Assembly (NCBI GenBank): GCA_045345765.1
Contig: CP148265.1
Location: 2,418,001 to 2,482,000, forward strand
Direction of reading: 5' to 3'
Source of the DNA: JAOARY01 sp045345765
GTDB taxonomy: Bacteria; Bacillota; Clostridia; Peptostreptococcales; Peptostreptococcaceae
DNA: 64,000 nucleotides
A program made the translations under genes and the position numbers. Positions 56,446 to 64,000 of this stretch are shown here, in pieces (position 1 is the first letter of the stretch; every line of letters starts with the position of its first letter). The notes below the pieces were generated by a model. That model did not search any database. It saw only the letters and a list, made by a program, of their open reading frames with translations, and was not told where the DNA came from.

Positions 56446-56939
56446 GACTTTTGTATTTTTATAATTAATATATTTTATAAAAAAATAAGTGTTGGATATT
56501 TCGTCAACATCAAAAATTATACAACCAAATTAAATAGATTAAAGAATATAAAGTTTTGATAATAAAGCTGTCATCTTAATAAATTTTATTAAGATGATAG
56601 CTTTATTATTTATAATTATATTATTTTTAATAAATAATTTTAATTTAGATTATATATTATAAATGTAACTTTTTATTAATTTTTTTAGGAATAAAATATA
56701 TTATAATCTATATTATCTATTGTATTTAATTGATAATCTAATAATATGAATGTTTTAAAAGTTATAACAAAATTTATTAAAACGAATTATTTTAATTTTA
56801 ATCTTATTTTAATAATTCTCTAAGAATAAAATTAGAATTATATAATAGTATTTAATAGTAATAGTCATATAAATTTTTTCAATTGATATATAAATTTATA
56901 TTACATATAAGATAAATCAAAGATAAGGAGAGGTTTTGA
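56446..56939. other. Interval between ilv operon and MacA-like gene
   Basis: Contains the ilvB terminator and then AT-rich sequence that should include the promoter of the efflux operon. No gene seen. Confidence 0.5.
56560..56614 (+). terminator. Terminator of the ilv operon
   Basis: AATAAAGCTGTCATCTTAAT (56561-56580) pairs with ATTAAGATGATAGCTTTATT (56588-56607), with a G-T pair, and TATTTATAA follows. Confidence 0.85.
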
Positions 56940-58517
56940 TTGAAAGAGAATGTTAAAAATAAGTTTGGTGGACTTAAGAAATTTTTTAAGAAAAAAAGAA
57001 ATATAGCAATTTCTTTAGTTGTATTAGTAGGTATTATATTTGCTGTTAATAAAATGGGTGGAGCTAAGGAACCAGATGTTATGATTCCACAAGAAAGTTT
57101 TGCTAAAGTTTCTAAAGGAAATATAGAAATGAGCATAAGTAGTAGTGGAAATATAGAATCAAAATATTTAAAAGATTTAAAGACGAAAAATAGAGGATCT
57201 ATTTCAAATGTTTATATGAAAGAAGGACAAAAGGTAAATAGAGGCGATAGAATATTAGATTTGGATAATGAAGATAACACAATTAGTGTTAGTCAAAAGG
57301 AAATAAGTATATTTAGAGAAGAACAATCATTAACAGATTTGATAGAAAAAGCAGATAAATTAAATCTAAAATCACCATATTCAGGGGTTGTAACAGAGAT
57401 AAAAGTCCAAGAAGGTGATGAGGTATCTAAAGGTGAAGAATTCTTAACTATTATTGATAAAGATACTATAGTTGTTAAAGCACCATTTACTAAAGGTCAA
57501 ATATCTCAAATGAATGTTGGAAATGAAGCTAAGATTATATTAACAGATAGTTTTAAAACTGTTATGGGTAAGGTTACTGAGCTTGAAAAGAATGGTAAAG
57601 GTAGTTCGACAGGAGCAGTATTATACAATGCAGTTATAGAAGTTAAAAACCCAGGAAGTATATTAGAAGGAGTATTTGTTCAACCTTCAGTTAAATTAAA
57701 TACAGGTGTTTTTGCAGATTCTTATGCGATAGAAAAACCAAAAACAGAATTTAAAAGAAGTGAAGTTGTTAAATTTGAAGTTGGTGGAGATATAAAAAGA
57801 ATTGTTGCCAAAGAAGGAGATAAGGTATCTATTGGTCAAGTTTTAGTGAATATGGAAAATGACGATATTATGAAAGAAATAACTTTACAAAGAAAATCAT
57901 TAGAAAGTTCAAGACTTGATTACAACAAGCAAACTGAAAAGCTTAATGATAATATTATATATTCTCCAATTGATGGTACAGTAGTTGATATACCAGTTGT
58001 TAGTGGAGAAAATGTAGCTGAAGAACAAGTGGTTGCTAAAGTAGCTGATTTAAATAATTTAGAAATGACTGTTATGATAGATGAAATGGATATATTAAAT
58101 GTAAAAGAAGGACAAAAAGCTATAGTTGAAGTATCTGCAATAGAAGGTAGTACTTATGAAGGAACTGTAACTTCGATATCACAACTTGCAAAAGTTGAAA
58201 ATGGAATGGCTAAATATGAAGTAACAATAACATTAAATCAAGTAGAAGGGATAAAACTTGGTATGAGTGCTAGTGTTAAGGTTATATTACAGTCAAAAGA
58301 AGATATTTTAACATTACCTATTGAAGCAATAATAAATGAAGGTGAAAAATCATATGTATTTGTAAAAGAAGAAGGTAAGGAAGAAAATAAAAAGGTAGAA
58401 GTTCAAACAGGAATAAATTCTAATTCTACTATAGAAATAGTTTCAGGAATAAAAGAAGGAGATGAAGTTCTACTTCAAAATAGTGTTCCTTTTGCTATGC
58501 CAGGAATGGGGATGTAA
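56940..58517 (+). CDS. MacA/HlyD-like adaptor with duplicated lipoyl modules
   Basis: The 525-residue protein has one membrane helix (about 21-39) and then two successive half-motif sets: VYMKEGQKVNRGDRILDLDN with SPYSGVVTEIKVQEGDEVSKG, and IKRIVAKEGDKVSIGQVLVN with SPIDGTVVDIPVVSGENV. Each is followed by beta-barrel sequence (KAPFTKGQI..., TVMIDEMDI...). Single-module adaptors usually have ~350-420 residues, so this is a duplication. A TTG start at 56940 follows AAGGAGAGG. It is the first gene of a MacAB-like efflux operon. Confidence 0.88.
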   Translation: MKENVKNKFGGLKKFFKKKRNIAISLVVLVGIIFAVNKMGGAKEPDVMIPQESFAKVSKGNIEMSISSSGNIESKYLKDLKTKNRGSISNVYMKEGQKVNRGDRILDLDNEDNTISVSQKEISIFREEQSLTDLIEKADKLNLKSPYSGVVTEIKVQEGDEVSKGEEFLTIIDKDTIVVKAPFTKGQISQMNVGNEAKIILTDSFKTVMGKVTELEKNGKGSSTGAVLYNAVIEVKNPGSILEGVFVQPSVKLNTGVFADSYAIEKPKTEFKRSEVVKFEVGGDIKRIVAKEGDKVSIGQVLVNMENDDIMKEITLQRKSLESSRLDYNKQTEKLNDNIIYSPIDGTVVDIPVVSGENVAEEQVVAKVADLNNLEMTVMIDEMDILNVKEGQKAIVEVSAIEGSTYEGTVTSISQLAKVENGMAKYEVTITLNQVEGIKLGMSASVKVILQSKEDILTLPIEAIINEGEKSYVFVKEEGKEENKKVEVQTGINSNSTIEIVSGIKEGDEVLLQNSVPFAMPGMGM

Positions 58518-58520
58518 TAA

Positions 58521-59210
58521 ATGGATAGAAAAAGTATAATTAATATGAGTGATATACGAAAAACTTATAATACAGGAGCATTATCTGTAGAAGTATTAAA
58601 AGGTATATCTATAGATGTTAAAGAAGGTGAATTTGTAACAGTTGTAGGAGCTAGTGGATCTGGAAAGTCTACACTTATGAATATAATAGGATGCTTAGAT
58701 TCTTTAACAGAAGGGGAATATCATTTGGATGGCAAAAATATTTCATCTTATACTGATAATGAACTTTCAGCTGTTAGAAATGAAAAGATAGGATTTATAT
58801 TTCAAAAGTTTAATCTGCTTCCAAGACTTACAGCACTTGAAAATGTGGAATTACCACTTATATATAGAGGTATGAAAAAGTCAGAAAGAAGACAAAATGC
58901 AATAGATGCACTTACGATGGTAGGTCTTGGAGATAGAATGGAACATAAGCCATCAGAAATGTCGGGAGGACAACAACAAAGAGTTGCTATAGCTAGAGCT
59001 TTAGCTGGAAACCCACCACTTTTGCTTGCTGATGAACCAACAGGAAACTTAGACTCAAAATCAAGTGATGAAGTAATGGATATAATTCTTGATTTATATA
59101 AACAAGGAAGAACCATTGTTCTTATAACTCATGATAATGAGGTTGCAAGAATGGGAAGTAGAATGATTAAAGTAAAAGATGGAATTGTTATAGATGAGGT
59201 AATAAATTAA
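58521..59210 (+). CDS. MacB-type ABC ATPase
   Basis: The 229-residue ATPase has Walker A GASGSGKST, Q-loop FIFQKFNLL, signature MSGGQQQRVAIARALA and Walker B LLLADEPTGNLD. It starts 3 bp after the adaptor's stop and belongs to the MacB/LolD class, acting with the downstream permease to power export. Confidence 0.95.
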   Translation: MDRKSIINMSDIRKTYNTGALSVEVLKGISIDVKEGEFVTVVGASGSGKSTLMNIIGCLDSLTEGEYHLDGKNISSYTDNELSAVRNEKIGFIFQKFNLLPRLTALENVELPLIYRGMKKSERRQNAIDALTMVGLGDRMEHKPSEMSGGQQQRVAIARALAGNPPLLLADEPTGNLDSKSSDEVMDIILDLYKQGRTIVLITHDNEVARMGSRMIKVKDGIVIDEVIN

Positions 59211-59246
59211 TAATATTACCGAGGAAATCAAAAAAGGAGAAAAGCT

Positions 59247-60446
59247 ATGGATTTTATTACAACGTTTAAGCTATCCATAAAAGAAATTCTTTCAAATAAA
59301 TTAAGATCAATACTTACAATGCTTGGAGTTATTATAGGAGTATATTCTGTAATAGTAATGGTATCAATTGGTGAAGGAGTATCTTCGGATATCAAAAAGA
59401 GATTTGAAAAAAATTCAAATATGATAATGGTATACCTTTACCCTGATGATGAAAATAAGCTGATGAGGTATGAAGATAATAAGAATTATTTTCTAGGATT
59501 TGACCATGTGGATGGTGTTATAGCCAATATGGATTATAAGGTAACTGCTAAAGAAGGTAGTGTAGAAAAAAAGGTGAAATTAATGGGTGCTGACAAAGTA
59601 ACTCTAAAGACTGTTGAAGAAAAGCTAACTTCGGGAAGATTTATTTCTGATATGGATGTATCTAAAGCTTTAAAAAACACAGTTATAAATCAAAAATTTA
59701 AAGATACTTATTTTAAAAATGAAAGTCCAATAGGAAAGACAATAAGATATGACGGTGTTAATTACAATATTGTTGGAGTCATGCAAGATAGAGAAGGTAG
59801 CAATTGGGATGTTGTCAAGGAAGAAGCTTATATTCCAATAACTACAGCTTTAAGAGCTACAGGTAATGATAGGATTTCGCAAGTTAAACTATTAATAGAT
59901 AAGAAGGAAAATGTAATAGAAACTTCGGGTATAATAGAAAAAGAATTAAATATTAAATACCCAAAGAAAAAGACAGATGAGGATACACCTTGGGCTGGAG
60001 AACAATTCTATGTATCTACTCCACAAGCACAGTTAAAAGAAGTTAATCAAATAACGGGAACATTTACACTTATGCTTGGTGGAATCGCTGGAATATCTCT
60101 ACTTGTAGGTGGAATAGGGATAATGAATATAATGTTTGTTTCTGTTACAGAAAGAACAAGAGAAATAGGTATAAGAAAAGCAATCGGAGCAAAAAGAAGA
60201 GATATATTAATGCAATTCTTATTAGAATCAGGAGTTATAAGTTCTATTGGGGGACTTATAGGAATTGTACTAGCTATTATAACAGCTGCTTTAATAACAA
60301 AGTATGCGCCAATTCAAGCTATTGTTAGTAGTAAGATTGTATTATTAGGATTTTCATTCTCGTTTGCAATAGGAGTGATATTTGGTATATATCCTGCAAA
60401 CAAAGCTTCAAAATTAAATCCGATTGATGCACTTAGATATGAGTAA
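59247..60446 (+). CDS. MacB-type permease
   Basis: The 399-residue permease has one N-terminal helix (about 17-38), a MacB periplasmic-type extracellular domain (about 40-265), and a C-terminal FtsX block of three helices with the conserved ERTREIGIRKAIGAKRRDIL near 307-326. AAGGAG precedes the ATG. The three genes form an export system in a Gram-positive-type cell, so substrates are likely peptides or drugs released outside; specificity is unknown. Confidence 0.94.
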   Translation: MDFITTFKLSIKEILSNKLRSILTMLGVIIGVYSVIVMVSIGEGVSSDIKKRFEKNSNMIMVYLYPDDENKLMRYEDNKNYFLGFDHVDGVIANMDYKVTAKEGSVEKKVKLMGADKVTLKTVEEKLTSGRFISDMDVSKALKNTVINQKFKDTYFKNESPIGKTIRYDGVNYNIVGVMQDREGSNWDVVKEEAYIPITTALRATGNDRISQVKLLIDKKENVIETSGIIEKELNIKYPKKKTDEDTPWAGEQFYVSTPQAQLKEVNQITGTFTLMLGGIAGISLLVGGIGIMNIMFVSVTERTREIGIRKAIGAKRRDILMQFLLESGVISSIGGLIGIVLAIITAALITKYAPIQAIVSSKIVLLGFSFSFAIGVIFGIYPANKASKLNPIDALRYE

Positions 60447-60780
60447 TGGTAAGTGAATATATCTATTAATTAATTAAAAATTAAATATAAATAAATTTAT
60501 AAAAATCAAAGAATTTGAGATATTTTGTCTTAAATTCTTTTTTTTATTCAAATTTATAAAGAAGAACAAAATAACTATTGTTTACAAAAAATATAGTTCT
60601 TTTAGCATAAAAAATAGTATATAAATTAACATACTAAAGAAGCATATTAACTTTTTTTCATATTTATGCTAAAAAATCAAGTTTAAATAGTATATATTAA
60701 TAGGTAAATAAAATTCTATTTTAATAATTATTAATTTATTACGAATAATTAATAAAAATATAAATAAAAAGGAGTTATTT
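60447..60780. other. Interval after MacB-like operon
   Basis: Begins with the operon terminator and then runs as AT-rich spacer, with a weak AACTAT/ATAGTT hairpin near 60571-60600 and the AAGGAG ribosome site of the next gene at 60770. Confidence 0.5.
60505..60549 (+). terminator. Terminator after MacB-like permease
   Basis: AAAGAATTTGAGA pairs with TCTTAAATTCTTT (one bulge), followed by nine or more T. Confidence 0.85.
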
Positions 60781-61398
60781 ATGGAAAATAAGGATTTAGA
60801 TTATATAAATAATCAGGATGAAGATATAGAAATTCTAAAACTCATAAAAAATTATGAAAATTTAGAAGGTCAAAAAGAAAAAGATGATAAGAAAGAAGAA
60901 AATGAAATAGTTATAGATGGTGTTTTGTATGAATTTGAAGAAAAATATTTTTTTGATAAAAAAATTTCTATGAAAATACCAAAAGATTTTGATGAAATGC
61001 AAAATTCAATTAAAAGATTAAAATATCCAAGTGATTTGCGTCCTGATATTATACAAACTGATGAAAATTCAGAAATAGACATTAGTTTTAAGAGGATGAA
61101 TGAAGATGTAAGAGAGAATGAAATTTATGATCTTACAACTGCAAGTAAGGATATGCTAAAAAACTTTAATCCAGGAAATATATTTTTATCAGAAGGAATA
61201 AAACATATAAATTCTAAAAATATAGGTTTTTTAGAATATAAATCAACAGCAATGGATGGATTTTTATATAATATTATATTTTTTTCTTCATTGGAGGGAA
61301 AAATTCTTATGGGTAAATTATGTTGTCCCTATGAGAAATTAAGTACATGGAAATATCTTGGCTTTGAAATGATGGAGAGTTTCAAAATTCATTGTTAA
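60781..61398 (+). CDS. Unrecognised acidic protein, possibly DcrB/EagR-like
   Basis: The 205-residue protein has a Glu/Lys/Asp-rich N-terminal 45 residues, then a compact domain (DGVLYEFEEKYFF, KISMKIPKDFDEM, KYPSDLRPDIIQTD, GFLEYKSTAMDGFLYNIIFF). The KYPS..RP..I and PxDF patterns recall DcrB/DUF1795-like chaperone domains, but this is a weak match from memory. AAGGAG precedes the ATG. It directly precedes a VgrG-like gene, 44 bp away, so a chaperone role in that locus is plausible inference only. Confidence 0.6.
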   Translation: MENKDLDYINNQDEDIEILKLIKNYENLEGQKEKDDKKEENEIVIDGVLYEFEEKYFFDKKISMKIPKDFDEMQNSIKRLKYPSDLRPDIIQTDENSEIDISFKRMNEDVRENEIYDLTTASKDMLKNFNPGNIFLSEGIKHINSKNIGFLEYKSTAMDGFLYNIIFFSSLEGKILMGKLCCPYEKLSTWKYLGFEMMESFKIHC

Positions 61399-61442
61399 CA
61401 AAACTCTATTTACAAGGTGATTATAAAACAGGGGGAATTTAG

Positions 61443-62849
61443 ATGTCTTTAGGTTATACTTACGATTTGGTGCAAATAGCTCCATACGAATTTGAAAAAA
61501 TTATAGATATAAATGTTATAGATGAAATATCTACTCATACAAAAGTATATATAAGAGGAATTATAAAAGAAGAACTTATAGATAAATATGTAGAAAATTC
61601 TAAGCAAAAGCAACCTTTTGAAATAAATCTTAGTGGGAAATCAGGCAATATAATTCTTTTTAAAGGATTTGTTGGTGAAATAGATATAAAAGCTGGCGGA
61701 GATTTAAGAGAATTAGAGATTATAGGTATTGGTGCAACTTTTTTTATGGATAATAAATTAAAGAAAAAATCGTACCAAGATGTAAATATGTTATACAAGG
61801 AAGTTATAGAAGATAGTATAAAAGATTATAATGCATCATTTGCACAAGAGATATTAAATGGCAAAAAAATCGAAAAATTAATAATCAGATATGATGAAAC
61901 TGCTTGGGATTTTGTAAAAAGATTAGCTAGTCATTTTAATGCTTTTATTGCTCCAAATAGAAAGTTTTATGACCCAAAATTCTACATAGGTAATTTACCT
62001 AGTTTAAATAACTTAAACTTAGAAGAATTTGATTATAAAATATCAAGAAATTTAATGAGTTTTACTAACAAAAAAGATAATTATGTAAGTGGAATAATGG
62101 AACAAAACTTTACATCCTATATTATAAAGACAAATAAAATATTAGACCTTTGTCAAAGTATTAATTTTAAAGGAAGAAAATTATATATATACAAATGTGA
62201 TATAAATATGCAAGATTCTATATTTGTAAATAATTATTATCTATGCGATGAAAATGGGCTAAAACAAAGGTATATCTACAATGAAAATATAAAAGGAAAT
62301 GCTATTTATGGTGAAGTTGCAGATATTAAAGAAGATAAAGTAAAGGTGCAATTAGATATAGATGAAAAAAGACCATTAAATAAACTTAAGTATTTTGAAT
62401 ATTCAACAATTTATTCGACGGAAGATGGAAGTGGATGGTATTTTATGCCAGAACTAAAGGATAGGATTAGATTATATGTGCCAGAAAACAAAGAAGAATT
62501 AGCATTTGTTGAAAGTGCTGCAAATTTAGAACCTAAAAAACCACAAAAGAGAAAAAATCCAGATATCAAAACTCTTTGTACTGTACATGGAAAGGAAATA
62601 AAATTCCAAAAAGGTCAAATAGACATAATATGTAATGAGGATTTATATATAAGGATTGAAGATAGTGGGGGAATCAAAGTTATAAGCAATAAAGATATTG
62701 ATTTGAATGCTAGTAAAGATATAAATATAGTTGGACAAACAGTGTCAATAAAGGGTCAAGAAGGGGTTAATATACTTCAAAATGAAAGTTGTATATTAAA
62801 TATAAATAAAGAGATAACAGCTTGCGGAGGGAAGGTGAAGATGGAATAA
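61443..62849 (+). CDS. VgrG/phage-spike-like contractile-injection protein
   Basis: The 468-residue protein has an N-terminal gp27/late-control-D-like half (Yx.IAPYEF...TKVYIRGII, LIIRYDETAWDFVKRLASHFNAFIAP near 158-181) and then an OB-fold/beta-helix part (AIYGEVADIKEDKVKVQLDI, GSGWYFMPELKDRIRLYVPE near 330-350, with a repeated hydrophobic beta tail NKDIDLNASKDINIVGQTVS). This is the gp27-gp5 layout of VgrG and phage spikes. GGGGGAA precedes the ATG. No sheath or tube gene is in the window. Confidence 0.78.
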   Translation: MSLGYTYDLVQIAPYEFEKIIDINVIDEISTHTKVYIRGIIKEELIDKYVENSKQKQPFEINLSGKSGNIILFKGFVGEIDIKAGGDLRELEIIGIGATFFMDNKLKKKSYQDVNMLYKEVIEDSIKDYNASFAQEILNGKKIEKLIIRYDETAWDFVKRLASHFNAFIAPNRKFYDPKFYIGNLPSLNNLNLEEFDYKISRNLMSFTNKKDNYVSGIMEQNFTSYIIKTNKILDLCQSINFKGRKLYIYKCDINMQDSIFVNNYYLCDENGLKQRYIYNENIKGNAIYGEVADIKEDKVKVQLDIDEKRPLNKLKYFEYSTIYSTEDGSGWYFMPELKDRIRLYVPENKEELAFVESAANLEPKKPQKRKNPDIKTLCTVHGKEIKFQKGQIDIICNEDLYIRIEDSGGIKVISNKDIDLNASKDINIVGQTVSIKGQEGVNILQNESCILNINKEITACGGKVKME

Positions 62850-63520
62850 TGAATAATTTTGATATGCAAAATAAAGAAGATTTAGAAGATGAAAAATTTA
62901 AGCGTCTATATAAACAAGCAAATGACTATGTAGAGAAAAAAGTAGAAATATTAAATTCAATAGTAGATGAATATTATAATTTGAATCTGAAAGAAGAAGA
63001 AATTAAAAGAATATCATATCAAATGAGTGATAATTTAGAAGAGATTAAAGATAATATATTAAATATTTTTGATAAATTATTTCAAGATATAAATTATAAA
63101 CAGATGAATGAAAATAAAAATACTATTAAATATATAAATCTATCTTTTTTAAAAACCAGATTATTAGAAAATAAAGGCGTATTTTTGATAGAAGCTTTTG
63201 ATAATAAATTTTTCTTAGATAATATAAAAAATAATGTGGAATTAGAGTTAAATTTTTTGTACGAAGATTATTTCGATAACAATTTTGAAGATGAATTATT
63301 ACAAAAACATAGTTTTTATATAAATAAAAATGACTTAAAAAATATTAAAATAGATATATCAATTAAATATATTGTTGTGGTTGCAAATATTATAGGATTT
63401 TTAATTGACGATATTGTCAAATTAGAATCTTTTGAACTTATAAATAAAGAAAATGATATGAAGTTTTTGATTGGTGAATATAGAGCTAAATCATTTTTGA
63501 TATATAATCATAAGATTTAA
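62849..63520 (+). CDS. Unrecognised protein, 223 residues
   Basis: The ATG at 62849 overlaps the VgrG-like stop (TAATG), and GGAGGGAAGGTG lies just upstream, so translation is coupled. The N-terminal ~90 residues are charged and probably helical (coiled-coil-like); the rest mixes hydrophobic beta and acidic stretches (EDYFDNNFEDELLQ, YIVVVANIIGFLIDDIV). No signal peptide or known domain recognised. Its place suggests a role with the spike protein. Confidence 0.65.
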   Translation: MNNFDMQNKEDLEDEKFKRLYKQANDYVEKKVEILNSIVDEYYNLNLKEEEIKRISYQMSDNLEEIKDNILNIFDKLFQDINYKQMNENKNTIKYINLSFLKTRLLENKGVFLIEAFDNKFFLDNIKNNVELELNFLYEDYFDNNFEDELLQKHSFYINKNDLKNIKIDISIKYIVVVANIIGFLIDDIVKLESFELINKENDMKFLIGEYRAKSFLIYNHKI

Positions 63521-63533
63521 GGGGGGACTTTAT

Positions 63534-64000
63534 TTGGATTATTTTTTAGTAACACAAGATGATGAATTTAAAGGTGATAAAGTTTTTAAATTACCTAGAT
63601 TTATAAATTATAGAAAGTTATTAAAAACATATGATTTTGATTATTCAAAAGCATTAGAAAATGAATTTTTGTATGTTGAAGATGAATATGTTTTTAAGAA
63701 ATATAAAGATATTTATACGAGTGAATTTCCGATAATATCAGAAAATTTTTATGTTTTTTTCAAAGAATTTTTTAAGGAGAATATAGTTTTTAAAAATGTC
63801 ATAATTACAGATAATGAAGTTAGTTCACAGCTAAAATACTATTATCCAGCCTTAAATAAAGTTGATTGTTTAAATAAAGAAACAAAATTAAATTCTTTTA
63901 ATACAGATATAGATGTAAATAGACTTAAGGATTTGGATCTTAATATGATTGGTGAATTGATTTTGGATTATGAAAAAGTAACAAATTTGAATTTAGATGC
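63534..64000 (+). CDS. Truncated ORF, possibly Imm11-like
   Basis: A frame opens at TTG 63534, three to four bases after AAGGGGGG, and stays open to the window edge (155 codons). It begins MDYFLVTQDDEFKGDKVFKLP and is acidic with many Tyr/Phe. The YFL-x-x-Q-D opening and the later EFPIISENFYVFF recall Imm11/DUF1629-type immunity proteins, but the match is weak. The C-terminus lies outside the window. Confidence 0.5.
   Translation, partial: MDYFLVTQDDEFKGDKVFKLPRFINYRKLLKTYDFDYSKALENEFLYVEDEYVFKKYKDIYTSEFPIISENFYVFFKEFFKENIVFKNVIITDNEVSSQLKYYYPALNKVDCLNKETKLNSFNTDIDVNRLKDLDLNMIGELILDYEKVTNLNLD

Noticed and set aside
61387..61400. TTGTTAACAA palindrome as a Rex operator
   Set aside because: It is only 10 bp, overlaps the end of a gene and lacks the four-base spacer between half-sites.

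Overview
The window is very AT-rich DNA with strong AGGAGG-type ribosome binding sites, some TTG and GTG starts, and a gene set typical of an obligately anaerobic, probably motile and fermentative member of the Clostridia. It encodes butyrate-pathway enzymes with an EtfAB pair, an NAD-linked [FeFe]-hydrogenase, methyl-accepting chemotaxis proteins, a HesB-like (seleno)protein relative and a T-box leader. A Peptostreptococcaceae-like or related lineage is a reasonable guess, but the species cannot be fixed from the sequence. No rRNA, tRNA or CRISPR array was seen.

Layout. 1-1828: a leftward AgrC-like sensor kinase cut by the window edge, then about 1 kb without a protein gene that carries two near-consensus leftward promoters and a perfect terminator hairpin (candidate small RNA). 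1829-6752: crotonase, 3-hydroxybutyryl-CoA dehydrogenase, butyryl-CoA dehydrogenase and EtfB/EtfA, which reduce acetoacetyl-CoA to butyryl-CoA. 6793-10940: two paralogous DUF4885-like proteins around a secreted protein; about 910 bp of the paralogs is almost identical DNA. 10978-15791: chemoreceptor, AIM24-like protein, HesB-like protein and a double HD/HD-GYP protein. 15931-21027: a TetR-controlled ABC efflux operon with a clear promoter/operator. 21072-32193: a dCache sensor kinase, a phosphoesterase, a PilJ-type chemoreceptor, a NitT/TauT-type ABC importer and a SulP anion transporter. 32379-36379: a DUF4173 membrane protein, an IS605-type element with intact tnpB and decayed tnpA, and an XRE/DUF2975 pair with three 21-bp-phased iterons upstream.

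36560-41025 is an HndABCD-type electron-bifurcating hydrogenase operon. 41200-46192 holds two related sensor kinases, one a 1245-residue PAS/degenerate GGDEF/EAL/PAS/histidine kinase fusion. 46662-50884 encodes a complete arginine-to-spermidine route (SpeA, SpeB, SpeD, SpeE). 51170-56614 is a branched-chain amino acid operon (small ACT protein, ilvC, ilvD, ilvB) behind an isoleucine-type T-box. 56940-60446 is a MacAB-like efflux system with a duplicated adaptor. 60781-64000 begins a VgrG/phage-spike-like locus with two unrecognised proteins, a possible DcrB-like chaperone and a truncated, possibly Imm11-like gene.

A family of about 75-110 bp nested palindromes occurs five times (10862, 14421, 32222, 46462, 49328), always at gene 3' ends, where it looks like a mobile or expanding terminator element. 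The least explained parts are the terminal VgrG-like locus, the EAL-kinase fusion, the converted DUF4885-like pair, the palindrome family and the candidate small RNA at the left end.
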